A program made the translations under genes and the position numbers. This document shows positions 55,161 through 63,480 of a stretch of 64,000 nucleotides of DNA, in pieces; the stretch's first letter is position 1; every line of letters begins with the position of its first letter. The stretch is from JAWPMV01 sp039819665 (lineage in GTDB: Bacteria; Bacteroidota; Bacteroidia; J057), in the NCBI GenBank assembly GCA_039819665.1, contig JBCBRM010000028.1, positions 46,429-110,428 on the forward strand, written 5' to 3'. Under the pieces are notes generated by a model, which did no database searches, was not told where the DNA came from, and saw nothing but the letters and a program-made list of their open reading frames with translations.

Positions 55161-55751
55161 CTACAACTCCAAAAAATCTTCTTCTTCGTGATTGATTATA
55201 TGCCAAAAATTCTGGTACTCCTCGATCATCAATTCTTCGAAAGAGCGATAGCGATTGGCGCCGGGAATCCAACTGGCATACATCCAGGCTTCCCATTCCT
55301 CCTGAAAACGGACTTCAGGATTGAGCAAAACAATAGCTACGTCTCCCCAGGCAGATAAGGCCAGGCAGTGCTGAAAATACTCATGTCGTACGTATACCGG
55401 ATCCTGCTCCTTTCCATAGACAAAGTATTTCTCATCCTCGGGCCTTACGGGGTCTTTGAGGGTAGCTGTAACAAAATCGGGATCGAGGTTGCCTAACCAA
55501 TCGATTTTTTGAACAGAATAGATGTCCCAGACAAAATGGTTGAGTTGTTTGAAACCATTGCTGTTTCTAAGGAAATCTTTGTAGGAAGGTGGCAGGCTGC
55601 ATCCCAGTCGCTTTTCTGCTTGCGAAATTTCCTCCTCTGTCGCTCCTGGAAATCCCAAATAGTCAGAAGTATCCTTCCGAAATTTTTCTTCTAATTCACC
55701 CTCCTCGATAATTCCTTTACTGACGTTTTGTAAAAATACCTTCCAGTTCAT
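55161..55751 (-). CDS. SMI1/KNR4 family protein
   Basis: 196 residues from ATG 55751; the longer frame starts with TTG at 55790. The core AEKRLGCSLPPSYKDFLRNSNGF (about 47-69) is the SMI1/KNR4 signature. In bacteria many members act as immunity proteins against secreted nuclease toxins; others are of unknown role. It is the last gene of a run of small minus-strand genes, 43 bp after the Cys-motif protein. Confidence 0.85.
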   Translation of the reverse strand: MNWKVFLQNVSKGIIEEGELEEKFRKDTSDYLGFPGATEEEISQAEKRLGCSLPPSYKDFLRNSNGFKQLNHFVWDIYSVQKIDWLGNLDPDFVTATLKDPVRPEDEKYFVYGKEQDPVYVRHEYFQHCLALSAWGDVAIVLLNPEVRFQEEWEAWMYASWIPGANRYRSFEELMIEEYQNFWHIINHEEEDFLEL

Positions 55752-55794
55752 TTGCTTGGATGTTGAATTCCATTTGCAAGTGTAGATCAATGTT

Positions 55795-56193
55795 TCAACC
55801 CATAGGTTCTATGACATGTTTAGGCTCAATTTTATATTTATGGAGCTCTACCTCAAAAATTAATCTTTGGATTTCGCCTATATAGAAGTTTTTGTCAAAG
55901 CGAAAGGCATAGGTAATTTCATTGAAACTAAAATCCCAGGCTACAATTTTCTCTTCGTGGGTTACACGTACTTTCTCCCAACCCGAACAATCTGCCACTC
56001 CACATGCACAGGTAAAAATCAAAAAGTCTCCCGATCCATGTACCGTTTTTATCAGTTCCGGATAATATGCCAGACTCAAAGTATCAATGGCGTCAAGGAG
56101 GTATGATCCATCGACCTCAATGATCAAATGATGTTCGATATTGTAAACCCCCTCACTTGCTTCTATGTCCAGTTCGAGTGTGTTGAGTTCCAT
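55795..56193 (-). CDS. Protein of unknown function with CxC-G-x3-C motif
   Basis: 132 residues, mostly beta, soluble. It contains FTCACGVADCSGWEKVRV (about 60-77), a Cys-rich turn likely to bind zinc, followed by WDFSFNEITYAFRF. Similar CxCG...C turns are seen in small proteins found next to immunity genes in several phyla, which I recall only loosely. No function is claimed. It starts 2 bp after the GNAT gene. Confidence 0.65.
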   Translation of the reverse strand: MELNTLELDIEASEGVYNIEHHLIIEVDGSYLLDAIDTLSLAYYPELIKTVHGSGDFLIFTCACGVADCSGWEKVRVTHEEKIVAWDFSFNEITYAFRFDKNFYIGEIQRLIFEVELHKYKIEPKHVIEPMG

Positions 56194-56195
56194 GA

Positions 56196-56750
56196 TTATG
56201 AATTTAGTGACTTATACTCTGCCTGAGTCAAACGATACTGAACCAGGCTTTGAAATTCATTTCCTTTTTTGACGTGATCGACCAGTACTCCTTCCTTTAT
56301 CATGCCATTCTTGATCATGACTTTTCCAGAGGCGGGATTTTCGATGAGGTGTTGGGCGAAAAGTTTGTTCATGCCCAGGTCTTCGAACCCAAATTTTAGG
56401 ATTGCTCCCATGGCTTCACTCGCGTAGCCCTGGTTCCAATAGGGTTCACCGATCCAGTAGCCCAGCTCGGCTTTATAATACTCTTTATTGGGATGAATGC
56501 CCATAGCTCCGATGAAGGCATCTGTAGATTTAAGCCGAATCCCAAAACTGTATCGACCTTCACTTTCAAAATTCTGTCTGACTTTTATGATCCACTCCTC
56601 TGCATCCTTTCTTTCATAAGGATTGGGTATGTGTAGAGTCATTTGAGCAATTTTAGGATTGTTGACCAGCTCAGTAATTTTAGGAACATGGCGAGGTAGA
56701 ATTTCGCCCAGAATCAGGCGCTCAGAATGGAGTTCAGGAAAACATTTCAT
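56196..56750 (-). CDS. GNAT family N-acetyltransferase (RimJ/RimL type)
   Basis: 184 residues. SERLILGEILPRH at the N-terminus, GAMGIHPNKEYYKAELGYWI (about 81-101) and WNQGYASEAMGAILKFGFEDLGMNKL (about 105-130), the acetyl-CoA-binding loop and helix of RimJ/RimL-like enzymes, then NPASGKVMIKNGM. It probably acetylates an amino group of a small molecule or protein. Its start lies within the end of the upstream gene (17-bp overlap). Confidence 0.9.
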   Translation of the reverse strand: MKCFPELHSERLILGEILPRHVPKITELVNNPKIAQMTLHIPNPYERKDAEEWIIKVRQNFESEGRYSFGIRLKSTDAFIGAMGIHPNKEYYKAELGYWIGEPYWNQGYASEAMGAILKFGFEDLGMNKLFAQHLIENPASGKVMIKNGMIKEGVLVDHVKKGNEFQSLVQYRLTQAEYKSLNS

Positions 56751-57615
56751 GGTCGATATATTGAATTAATTCTGAACGAAATTTTTCAAAGAAGGGTTCA
56801 ATAAATTCATCTTTAGGATGAGGCCAATAGGTTTGGATAAATTTCCATGCGAAGTCTTTTTGACCATCTCTAATGTGGGCAGCTTCTTCATATCGCTGGC
56901 GTTTTACATAGTCATTTTTCAATTCCTCCAACTTTTCAAAGGCAAATTTTTGTAAGTGCTCGGAGTTATAATCCAGGAATTTTAAGCTTTTTGAGTCTAT
57001 GAAATTACGTAAAGAATCTATGTTGGAATTCCGTTTGTTCAATTCACGGGCAATGAGAAATCTAGGGATTTCTTCACCGGAAAATCCTATTTGTTTCCAT
57101 CCATTTCGTTTAAGAAAAGGATGAGATAGTATAACCGAGGAAATAAAACTTTTCTCAAAACCGTCATATAGAGATTCAACTTTTTTTCTGCTGATAAATC
57201 TTTTGTCACTGGATGCTAAGTACCTGGCCAATATCCATAGATGATCAAGAGCTTCCTTTTCATCGAATAGCTTACACAAAGTTTCCAGAAATTCTTTCGA
57301 AGGGGAAAGCGACCACCTCTTTCGACTAATCCCAAAGGATATGTTCTCAGTCGGATGAATAGGAATCAGCTCATCTTCTAGCTTAATCTGGCAACTGTGA
57401 ATCGAATATTGGCCACTATCCGCTATGGGCTTGATCGGCTCAGTAATAAAATCATAGGCTAAGATGATCTCGATATCAGGATAGGTCCCCTCCCCGCTGC
57501 AAAGGATATTGACTCTTTGAAGCTCCTTGTTCAAGAGACAAAGATTTGTGTATCCAAATCCTCTTAAGGAATCATTGGGCCTATAGGGCTCATACTGCCG
57601 GACGATTTGTTCCAT
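56734..57615 (-). CDS. UVR-motif protein of unknown function
   Basis: 293 residues, soluble. The first about 110 residues are beta-rich; the middle is helical. Near residues 235-265 there is a UVR-like motif (KLEELKNDYVKRQRYEEAAHIRDGQ), as used by UvrB/UvrC and related proteins for protein-protein contacts. I do not recognise the rest. It is 12 bp downstream of the SIMPL-like gene and overlaps the GNAT gene. Confidence 0.65.
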   Translation of the reverse strand: MEQIVRQYEPYRPNDSLRGFGYTNLCLLNKELQRVNILCSGEGTYPDIEIILAYDFITEPIKPIADSGQYSIHSCQIKLEDELIPIHPTENISFGISRKRWSLSPSKEFLETLCKLFDEKEALDHLWILARYLASSDKRFISRKKVESLYDGFEKSFISSVILSHPFLKRNGWKQIGFSGEEIPRFLIARELNKRNSNIDSLRNFIDSKSLKFLDYNSEHLQKFAFEKLEELKNDYVKRQRYEEAAHIRDGQKDFAWKFIQTYWPHPKDEFIEPFFEKFRSELIQYIDHEMFS

Positions 57616-57627
57616 AGGTCAGCTATA

Positions 57628-58311
57628 CTACTCCAGTTCAAACGTGAGCTTGAGGGTACAAACAAAGGGAACATCTGTTCTTAGCGGAATGTCTTCGGGC
57701 GCTAAAGCAGAGAGCGGAGGATAAATGGTCCAACCTCCTGAATGTGAGTCCTGTATTTCTCTTGGGTCTAGCTGCTCAAGTTGTAATTCTTCTACCGACT
57801 TTAGCCCAATAACTTTTTGATTCATGAGAGATCCATAGCGTATGGCCTTCTTTTTTCCTTTGTCTAGCGTAGCTTGGAATACAGATTCTGTTGGAACAGT
57901 TGGATCTTCAATTTCTAATTTTCCTATTTGGGGGAAAACCCTGGCGTATATGCCCACTTGTTTAATACACCTTACCAATTCTTGTTTTGAGCTAAAGTTC
58001 AAGTGGATTACTTTTTCCACAAAGTTTAGTTGATACCTGTCTGGAATACCTGCATGCTTATCATAGATGTACTTTGGCTCGTACTCTTTGAGCTTTTCTT
58101 TTAATTCCTCGAAACTAATACGTGGGCCACCTAGCTCTTCGGGCGGTATCGTGTCTTTATTAAACTCTACATGGCTCAGCTTAAGTTCTAAATGATCAGC
58201 TTCAACCCATAAGGTGTCTGATATGGTGAAAATCAGTTCTGTGGAATTTTGAGTAAATCCACCTAGTAAAATCAATAGGAAAAAGGAGGAAAAGATGAGT
58301 ATTGTTTTCAT
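57628..58311 (-). CDS. Secreted SIMPL (DUF541)-like protein
   Basis: 227 residues. Signal peptide (about 1-21). The layout recalls SIMPL/DUF541 proteins: a first strand-like VEADHLELKLSHVEF, a helix with ATLDKGKKKAIRYGSLMNQ (about 150-168), IGLKSVEEL, and a last strand FVCTLKLTFELE. The assignment is moderate. Odd feature: SGGWTIYPPLSAL (residues 191-203) is identical to residues 160-172 of the CoxA encoded in this window, with different codons. It is followed 12 bp later by the UVR-motif gene. Confidence 0.55.
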   Translation of the reverse strand: MKTILIFSSFFLLILLGGFTQNSTELIFTISDTLWVEADHLELKLSHVEFNKDTIPPEELGGPRISFEELKEKLKEYEPKYIYDKHAGIPDRYQLNFVEKVIHLNFSSKQELVRCIKQVGIYARVFPQIGKLEIEDPTVPTESVFQATLDKGKKKAIRYGSLMNQKVIGLKSVEELQLEQLDPREIQDSHSGGWTIYPPLSALAPEDIPLRTDVPFVCTLKLTFELE

Positions 58312-58374
58312 GTGTGTGTTGAATTTTAAACGGTAAGTAATAGTACTGAAAAAGTCTCGATTGAGTTTCAGAAA

Positions 58375-59583
58375 TTATCCATCAAAGAGCCCTAATTGTC
58401 CGCTTTTGGTAGGTTTAGAATAGCCTTTGATTGTCCTGCCGCCATGCTTCCATGCATCTCGTTTTTCCTTGTCCAACAACTCCTCTACAGATTCTTTCGG
58501 TTTAAATCCTTCTTCGACTTTCTGTGCCATTTTCCCTAGCTTCTCGATGGCTTTTTGCTTATAGGTATTTCCGAGTTTCGCCATATCTACGGCTTTGCGT
58601 AAGGTGAAGATGGTTTCATCATATACTTTGGTGGGTACGGGGAAAGGATTGCCGCCCTTGCTACCATGAGCAAAGGCGAATCGGGCAGGATCTGAGAAAC
58701 GAGAGGGTGTGCCGTGGATGACCTCGCTCACCAAAGTAAGGGATTGCAAAGTCCTCGGTCCAAGACCTTTGAGGAGGAGGAGTTCTTCGAAATCTTTGGT
58801 TTGGGTTTCATTGGCTAAATGGAGGATGCTGCCCAGACGTTTGAGGTTGACGTCTCCGGCTTTGATTCCTTTGATTTTGGGAACGAGCAATTTGGGAATC
58901 TCTTTAAGCATCTTTTCTGCATCTTCCTGTGCGATGTCCATAATGCCTTCTCTGGTTTCGCCAGCGGCCTTGGCCGTGAGGTTTAGAATGTCGCCCTGAC
59001 TGCTACCGCAAACGGCTGAATGCGGTTCATCTACATAGCTGGTAATATCTGCGCTATGCCAGTGATAGCGTCTTGCACTATTGTCTTCCGGCTTCATGCC
59101 TTGCTGTACTACCGTCCAATCGCCTTCAGTAGAGATCATGAAGTTGTGCATGTACAATTGATAGCCATCCTGTACGGCCGTATTATCAACTTTAGCGACC
59201 AATTTGCTGCTACGAGAAAGCTGGTTTCCATCCAGGCCTGTGCTGTCTCCTACTCGAACCAACTCGGCTGGAGTTCTCAAAGATTCTTTGCCCTTTCCCC
59301 CACAAACATACAATCCCAATTCTTTGCCTACCGGATTGACAGAATCTCGTAAGGCCCGCATGACCGTAGTCGTAACACCGCTGGAATTCCAGTCCATACC
59401 GATAACCGCTCCAAAGCTCTGGAACCAGAAAGGATCGGACATTTTTGACAGAAAAGCCTTATGTCCATATTCGGTAAGGATAGCCTCAACTATGGCCAAA
59501 CTCATTTTGGTCATGCGCTCATATAGCCAGTGAGGAATGCTTCCACCGAATAATGCCAAATCTGCTGATCCTGATCGTTTCAT
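58375..59583 (-). CDS. DUF763 domain protein
   Basis: 402 residues. It starts MKRSGSADLALFGGSIPHWLYERM, the fixed N-terminus of DUF763, and includes VVQQGMKPEDNSARRYHWHS (about 158-177), the conserved centre. Residues about 265-290 (LLLKGLGPRTLQSLTLVSEVIHG) resemble a helix-hairpin-helix. The function is unestablished. Its start overlaps the end of the AlkA-like glycosylase by 4 bp, so they are one transcription unit, which hints at DNA repair (inference). Confidence 0.88.
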   Translation of the reverse strand: MKRSGSADLALFGGSIPHWLYERMTKMSLAIVEAILTEYGHKAFLSKMSDPFWFQSFGAVIGMDWNSSGVTTTVMRALRDSVNPVGKELGLYVCGGKGKESLRTPAELVRVGDSTGLDGNQLSRSSKLVAKVDNTAVQDGYQLYMHNFMISTEGDWTVVQQGMKPEDNSARRYHWHSADITSYVDEPHSAVCGSSQGDILNLTAKAAGETREGIMDIAQEDAEKMLKEIPKLLVPKIKGIKAGDVNLKRLGSILHLANETQTKDFEELLLLKGLGPRTLQSLTLVSEVIHGTPSRFSDPARFAFAHGSKGGNPFPVPTKVYDETIFTLRKAVDMAKLGNTYKQKAIEKLGKMAQKVEEGFKPKESVEELLDKEKRDAWKHGGRTIKGYSKPTKSGQLGLFDG

Positions 59584-60290
59584 TTCTTTCCTTTTTGTGC
59601 GGCTTTCCAGGCCAATAAGTAGCGGACAGCTGTGGATCTATACGGAATCCATTCTGAAGCGATGGCTTTCATCTGCGAAACTTTAGCTTCAATTCCATAA
59701 ACGTTGCCCATGACCAATTTTAGGTGATAATCCTGCGCGGGAAAAATGTCTTTTCGTTCGAGGCTATACATGAGGAGCATCTCTTGTGTCCAAGGACCGA
59801 CACCTTTTATTCCTGATAGGATTTTCCGAATGACTTTATCTTCGAGATTTTCCCATACTGGCTGCTCATGTTGGAAGAAACCCAAAACCCTTCCCAGGGT
59901 CTCTACTTTATTCATGGACATCTTGAATCCTTCTAGTGCTTTTTCTTCGAAAATTTCAAAATTCTCGAGGCTTAATTCCTCTATCTCAGCTTTCTCCAAT
60001 AAGCGAGCAAAAGTTTTCTTGGTGCTGCGATAATGGATTTGTTGTTCCAAAATGCAGCTCATAAGGTCATGGAAAAGATTACCTGTAGGCTTGATTTCGG
60101 GCAGCTCGATTTGCTCGATAATATCTTGTAGTCTTTGGTCCTTTTTACCCAGATATGTCTGAATATTTTCCACGAAAATAGAACCCAAGAGGATAGGGCA
60201 TTGTTTCTGATTACATACACAAATCGTGTCATTCCGAGCAAAGTCGAGGGACCATACTAAGGTGCCCCAATTATTTTTCATCGTTCGCAT
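59580..60290 (-). CDS. AlkA-like DNA-3-methyladenine glycosylase (HhH-GPD)
   Basis: 236 residues as drawn from ATG 60290. The HhH-GPD core has ILSGIKGVGPWTQEMLLMYS (about 167-186) and the catalytic Asp in IFPAQDYHLK (about 192-201), as in AlkA-type glycosylases that excise alkylated bases. The first about 25 residues (GTLVWSLDFARNDTIC) come from a dispersed CCTCGAC repeat, so the true start may be the in-frame GTG at 60173, giving 197-198 residues. Translation is coupled to the DUF763 gene. Confidence 0.85.
   Translation of the reverse strand: MRTMKNNWGTLVWSLDFARNDTICVCNQKQCPILLGSIFVENIQTYLGKKDQRLQDIIEQIELPEIKPTGNLFHDLMSCILEQQIHYRSTKKTFARLLEKAEIEELSLENFEIFEEKALEGFKMSMNKVETLGRVLGFFQHEQPVWENLEDKVIRKILSGIKGVGPWTQEMLLMYSLERKDIFPAQDYHLKLVMGNVYGIEAKVSQMKAIASEWIPYRSTAVRYLLAWKAAQKGKK
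60225..60253 (-). repeat. CCTCGAC-family repeat inside the 5' end of the glycosylase frame
   Basis: Minus strand: GGTCCCTCGACTTTGCTCGG then AATGACACG. About 26 of 29 bases match the copy at 55073-55101. It encodes WSLDFARND in the glycosylase reading frame, or lies upstream of the true start. Confidence 0.7.
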
Positions 60291-60346
60291 AGCTTAGGGA
60301 AATTATTTTGGGTCCTTCTATTGTGGTCAGGGTGACAGCTGTGCCT

Positions 60347-61657
60347 TTATTTTATATCCCTAAAAGGCAGCGATCCATGCGCAATAACCCCTCTTCCATC
60401 CATTTTAGCACCTGGCAATACAAACTTTTTGAAGCTAATAGTTGACCGCAGCCCTGAATGCGGCAATTGGATGTAGATGTTATCACCATAAAAAATCCGG
60501 ATGCCTCCTGTCTCTTCTCCCAGCATCTCGGCGATCTCATATTCCTTCAAGGCATTGGCAAGAATGGCAGCACTGGAGAAGGTTGCAGGCCCTATGAGTG
60601 CATAAACTTTCCCCTGAAAGCTATTTTTTCTCTTTTTTGCTTGTTTATCCTTGAATTTGATCTTATATATTTTCCCTGATTTACCAAAGGTAGCTCGAAG
60701 GACTGGATTGAGTTTGAAAAGCGGTAAGAAGGGTTTGAGGAAAAAGGGGATATAGGTTTGATGGAAATAGGCTTTTTGGCTTGCACTAGCTTTCACCTCC
60801 AACATATCCACCTGATTGTATTTACTTTCATGAAGATAAGAAATGAGGACATCACCTAGCCGTGAATCTCCCCCTCCATTTTGACGTAAATCAATGATAA
60901 GCGTATCTATGCTTTGCTCTTCGATACTTTGAAAACTTCTTTTTAAGAACTTCTTGAAGGCTCCCAGATTCGACATACGATTAAAGTGTATCCATGCCTG
61001 ATTTTCCTTTAATTCTAATTCATAGGCACTTGCTTTTTGGGGTAAAGAAAGTTCTTCCCAGTTCTTTAGCTCTGACTTTTTCCCATCCAAATCAAGGGTA
61101 ATGGAATGAATTTCTCCCAGCTCAAAGCAAGCATAAGACTGCCAGTTTCTTTCTATAACTACTTCTCGAAATGCTTCCCTTTCTGCACTGACGTATGAAC
61201 GAATTGCTGGAAGGATTTGAGCGAGGGGCCTGTGATTGATTTCCAGGATTTCAGCTCCTTCATAGCTCGGATGATCCCTGACAAATAGCTGGTCGTCTCG
61301 GATGTCAATTGAAAAGGGAAATACATTTCCGCCAGCCTCCTTGAATGCTCGAAACTCTTTTCTAGGAACTTCGATTTCCGTATGTGCATCACCCAAAGCT
61401 GAGACCAAAGGCATGAGGAGCTTAGCGAATTCTATTGAATTCATTTCTGTCGAAAGCTTTTGTTTGAGTATTTCTACTTTTTGATAAAAATCCTCTTTGG
61501 AGAGGTAGGCATAAGGATTGGGATGAATCTCCTCCAGACGCTTGATGAGGTAGGTCAAATCTTCTAGCTGCTCTTCAGGAGTAAGTATTTTCTGCCCTAT
61601 GAGGCTAGAATGAAAGAAAATGAGGATTAGGGTGAAGGCTGCAAAAGTTTTAGACAT
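60347..61657 (-). CDS. S41 family peptidase
   Basis: 436 residues from ATG 61657; a longer frame to 61693 adds 12 residues before the signal peptide. Signal peptide about 1-21, PDZ-like region with GAEILEINHRPLAQIL (about 134-149), then IIDLRQNGGGDSR (about 254-266) and the nucleophile Ser361 in GPATFSSAAI, with LGEETGG after it. It is a secreted C-terminal-processing-type peptidase related to the one at 20963, but without TPRs. Confidence 0.87.
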   Translation of the reverse strand: MSKTFAAFTLILIFFHSSLIGQKILTPEEQLEDLTYLIKRLEEIHPNPYAYLSKEDFYQKVEILKQKLSTEMNSIEFAKLLMPLVSALGDAHTEIEVPRKEFRAFKEAGGNVFPFSIDIRDDQLFVRDHPSYEGAEILEINHRPLAQILPAIRSYVSAEREAFREVVIERNWQSYACFELGEIHSITLDLDGKKSELKNWEELSLPQKASAYELELKENQAWIHFNRMSNLGAFKKFLKRSFQSIEEQSIDTLIIDLRQNGGGDSRLGDVLISYLHESKYNQVDMLEVKASASQKAYFHQTYIPFFLKPFLPLFKLNPVLRATFGKSGKIYKIKFKDKQAKKRKNSFQGKVYALIGPATFSSAAILANALKEYEIAEMLGEETGGIRIFYGDNIYIQLPHSGLRSTISFKKFVLPGAKMDGRGVIAHGSLPFRDIK

Positions 61658-61735
61658 GTTTGATCGCTGTTTTTGAGTAAAGGAAGCGATCAAAAAAGTA
61701 CAGAAGGTCCGAATTCAGGAAAATGGACCAAAAAG

Positions 61736-62830
61736 TCAGGATTTTTTTCTGTGTGCGGATCGGTAGGCGTTGGGAGTCATGCCCATTTTTTGTTTGAAAA
61801 CCTGGTTGAAGGTGGACTTAGAACGGAAGCCGACCTGGTACATAATTTCATTAATGCGAAGCTCAGAGCTACTTCTACTTTTGAGTAAATCGCAAGCTTC
61901 TTCAATTCGAAAATGATTGATATAATCAAAGAAGTTCATTCCTTTCTGTTCGTTGATTACCCGACTGAGATTTTTGCTGGAGACCCCCAATATTTCCGCC
62001 AATTCCCGTATGCTTAATTCCTCATTGAGGTAAGGCTTTTCATCCTCCATACATGCATCCAGTTTTCTCAGGATTTCTCTTGCCTGATTCGGATCCAGCT
62101 TTGAGCCTTTGTATTTTTCTTTGGGGGGAGGAATGAGTTGCTCCTTCAGGATTTCGGGGTATTGCAATCCTTTGTAGAACATGAAATTTATGATCATGAG
62201 GCTGAAAAGGGAGATCAGCATAAAGTAGATGTCGCCGTAGAGGCTTGCATATGTTAATGGGATAAAGGCTTCGAGTCCCGCGAAGAGAATAATGAAAGAA
62301 ACGGATAAAATCAGACTTCTTAGCCAGGCAAGTCGGCGACTTTCGATTTCAGAGAAATTGTCTTTGAGTAATTGTTGAAGACTACGAATGAGCATAAATG
62401 CCTTGCTGAGGTAATAGAAAATATGACCTAAAACCAGAATAGTAAGCAAGAAAAGGCTGTTTTCGGACTGGATCAGGCTTCCAGCGAGCAGGATGAGTAT
62501 GAGAATGAAAGCAGCAGGAAGAAAATGAAGACTGTCCTTTTGTTGGAACTTTTTCCCCTTGTCCGTCAAAAAGAGGGTGTAGAAATAGAAGACCGGGCCA
62601 TATAGCAAGCCGTAAACCAAGCCAAAATTATGATTCTGATTTAGGATGCCTTGATTGATAAGGAGTATGTTGAGAAAGTTGAGGGCGAATAGAGCTGTAA
62701 AGGCTGAGAGAATGCGGTTGAAAGAGGTCTGCTTTTTATTTTGGAGATAGAGATTGAGGGTAAAGAAGAAACTTTGGTAAATGATGATTAATCCGATGAG
62801 GTCCGCTATGGAAAATGAGAATTTCGGCAT
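61736..62830 (-). CDS. Membrane-anchored AraC family transcriptional regulator
   Basis: 364 residues from ATG 62830; the longer frame would use TTG at 62848. Residues about 5-230 contain seven hydrophobic segments; residues about 265-360 are an AraC-type double helix-turn-helix (LSIRELAEILGVSSKNLSRVINEQKGMNFFDYIN, then VGFRSKSTFNQVFKQKMGMTPNAYR). Proteins of this design sense a signal at the membrane and regulate nearby genes. The target is unknown; the S41 peptidase gene starts 78 bp downstream. Confidence 0.88.
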   Translation of the reverse strand: MPKFSFSIADLIGLIIIYQSFFFTLNLYLQNKKQTSFNRILSAFTALFALNFLNILLINQGILNQNHNFGLVYGLLYGPVFYFYTLFLTDKGKKFQQKDSLHFLPAAFILILILLAGSLIQSENSLFLLTILVLGHIFYYLSKAFMLIRSLQQLLKDNFSEIESRRLAWLRSLILSVSFIILFAGLEAFIPLTYASLYGDIYFMLISLFSLMIINFMFYKGLQYPEILKEQLIPPPKEKYKGSKLDPNQAREILRKLDACMEDEKPYLNEELSIRELAEILGVSSKNLSRVINEQKGMNFFDYINHFRIEEACDLLKSRSSSELRINEIMYQVGFRSKSTFNQVFKQKMGMTPNAYRSAHRKKS

Positions 62831-62892
62831 GAATAGCAATATGCTCAATGCCCATCATTCCCACAAAATCTGTCGCTTATCTGTTCTTTAAT

Positions 62893-63432
62893 TTAGTAGA
62901 TCAAATTTGGTCCAAAATCAGGCATTTCTCCTTTGGCTATGGCTTCTTTCCATTCCGGGACAGAATGCGGAGCAGATAGCCAAAACTCCCCACAAAGCTC
63001 AAAATAGCTCAGGACAACTTCGTCTTCATCTTGTTCGAGTAGCTTTTGGGCCAAAGACATATTTGGGCCAAATGAGTTGAGCGTAGGAGCACCAGAAACT
63101 TTGGCGGAACTGAGCAGATGTTCTTTAGCTTCTTCCAATTGATTGTCTAAAAGGGCTAATCTGCCTTTACCCGTATGAAGCTTATGCTTGGCAACACTCA
63201 TCAGGCTTTTATTGGGAAAAAATTTAGGCTGATAAATGTAGGTGTCAATGATGCCTTCCAGGTCAGATAGGACTTCTTCAGCTTGTTCATAATTCCCTTC
63301 ATCCAATAAAGGAATGACCTGATCTTCCAGCTCACGTACACGATTTAAGGTATATACCGTGAATGCGAATGCCAGCAAACTATAAATGAGAATTGCGTAT
63401 TTAAATCTTTTGTCCTGGATGATTTCTTTCAT
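62893..63432 (-). CDS. Membrane-anchored TPR-like protein of unknown function
   Basis: 179 residues: one N-terminal helix (about 11-29), then helical pairs that look TPR-like (EGNYEQAEEVLSDLEGII, about 45-62; LLDNQLEEAKEHLLSSAKVSG, about 94-114), and a GPNMSLAQKLLEQ segment. No motif identifies a reaction. It is 62 bp upstream of the AraC gene and could be co-transcribed with it. Confidence 0.7.
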   Translation of the reverse strand: MKEIIQDKRFKYAILIYSLLAFAFTVYTLNRVRELEDQVIPLLDEGNYEQAEEVLSDLEGIIDTYIYQPKFFPNKSLMSVAKHKLHTGKGRLALLDNQLEEAKEHLLSSAKVSGAPTLNSFGPNMSLAQKLLEQDEDEVVLSYFELCGEFWLSAPHSVPEWKEAIAKGEMPDFGPNLIY

Positions 63433-63480
63433 GGTTTGAGGGTTTTGTGTTAAGGTTTGTACTTATACAATCTCGTCAAT

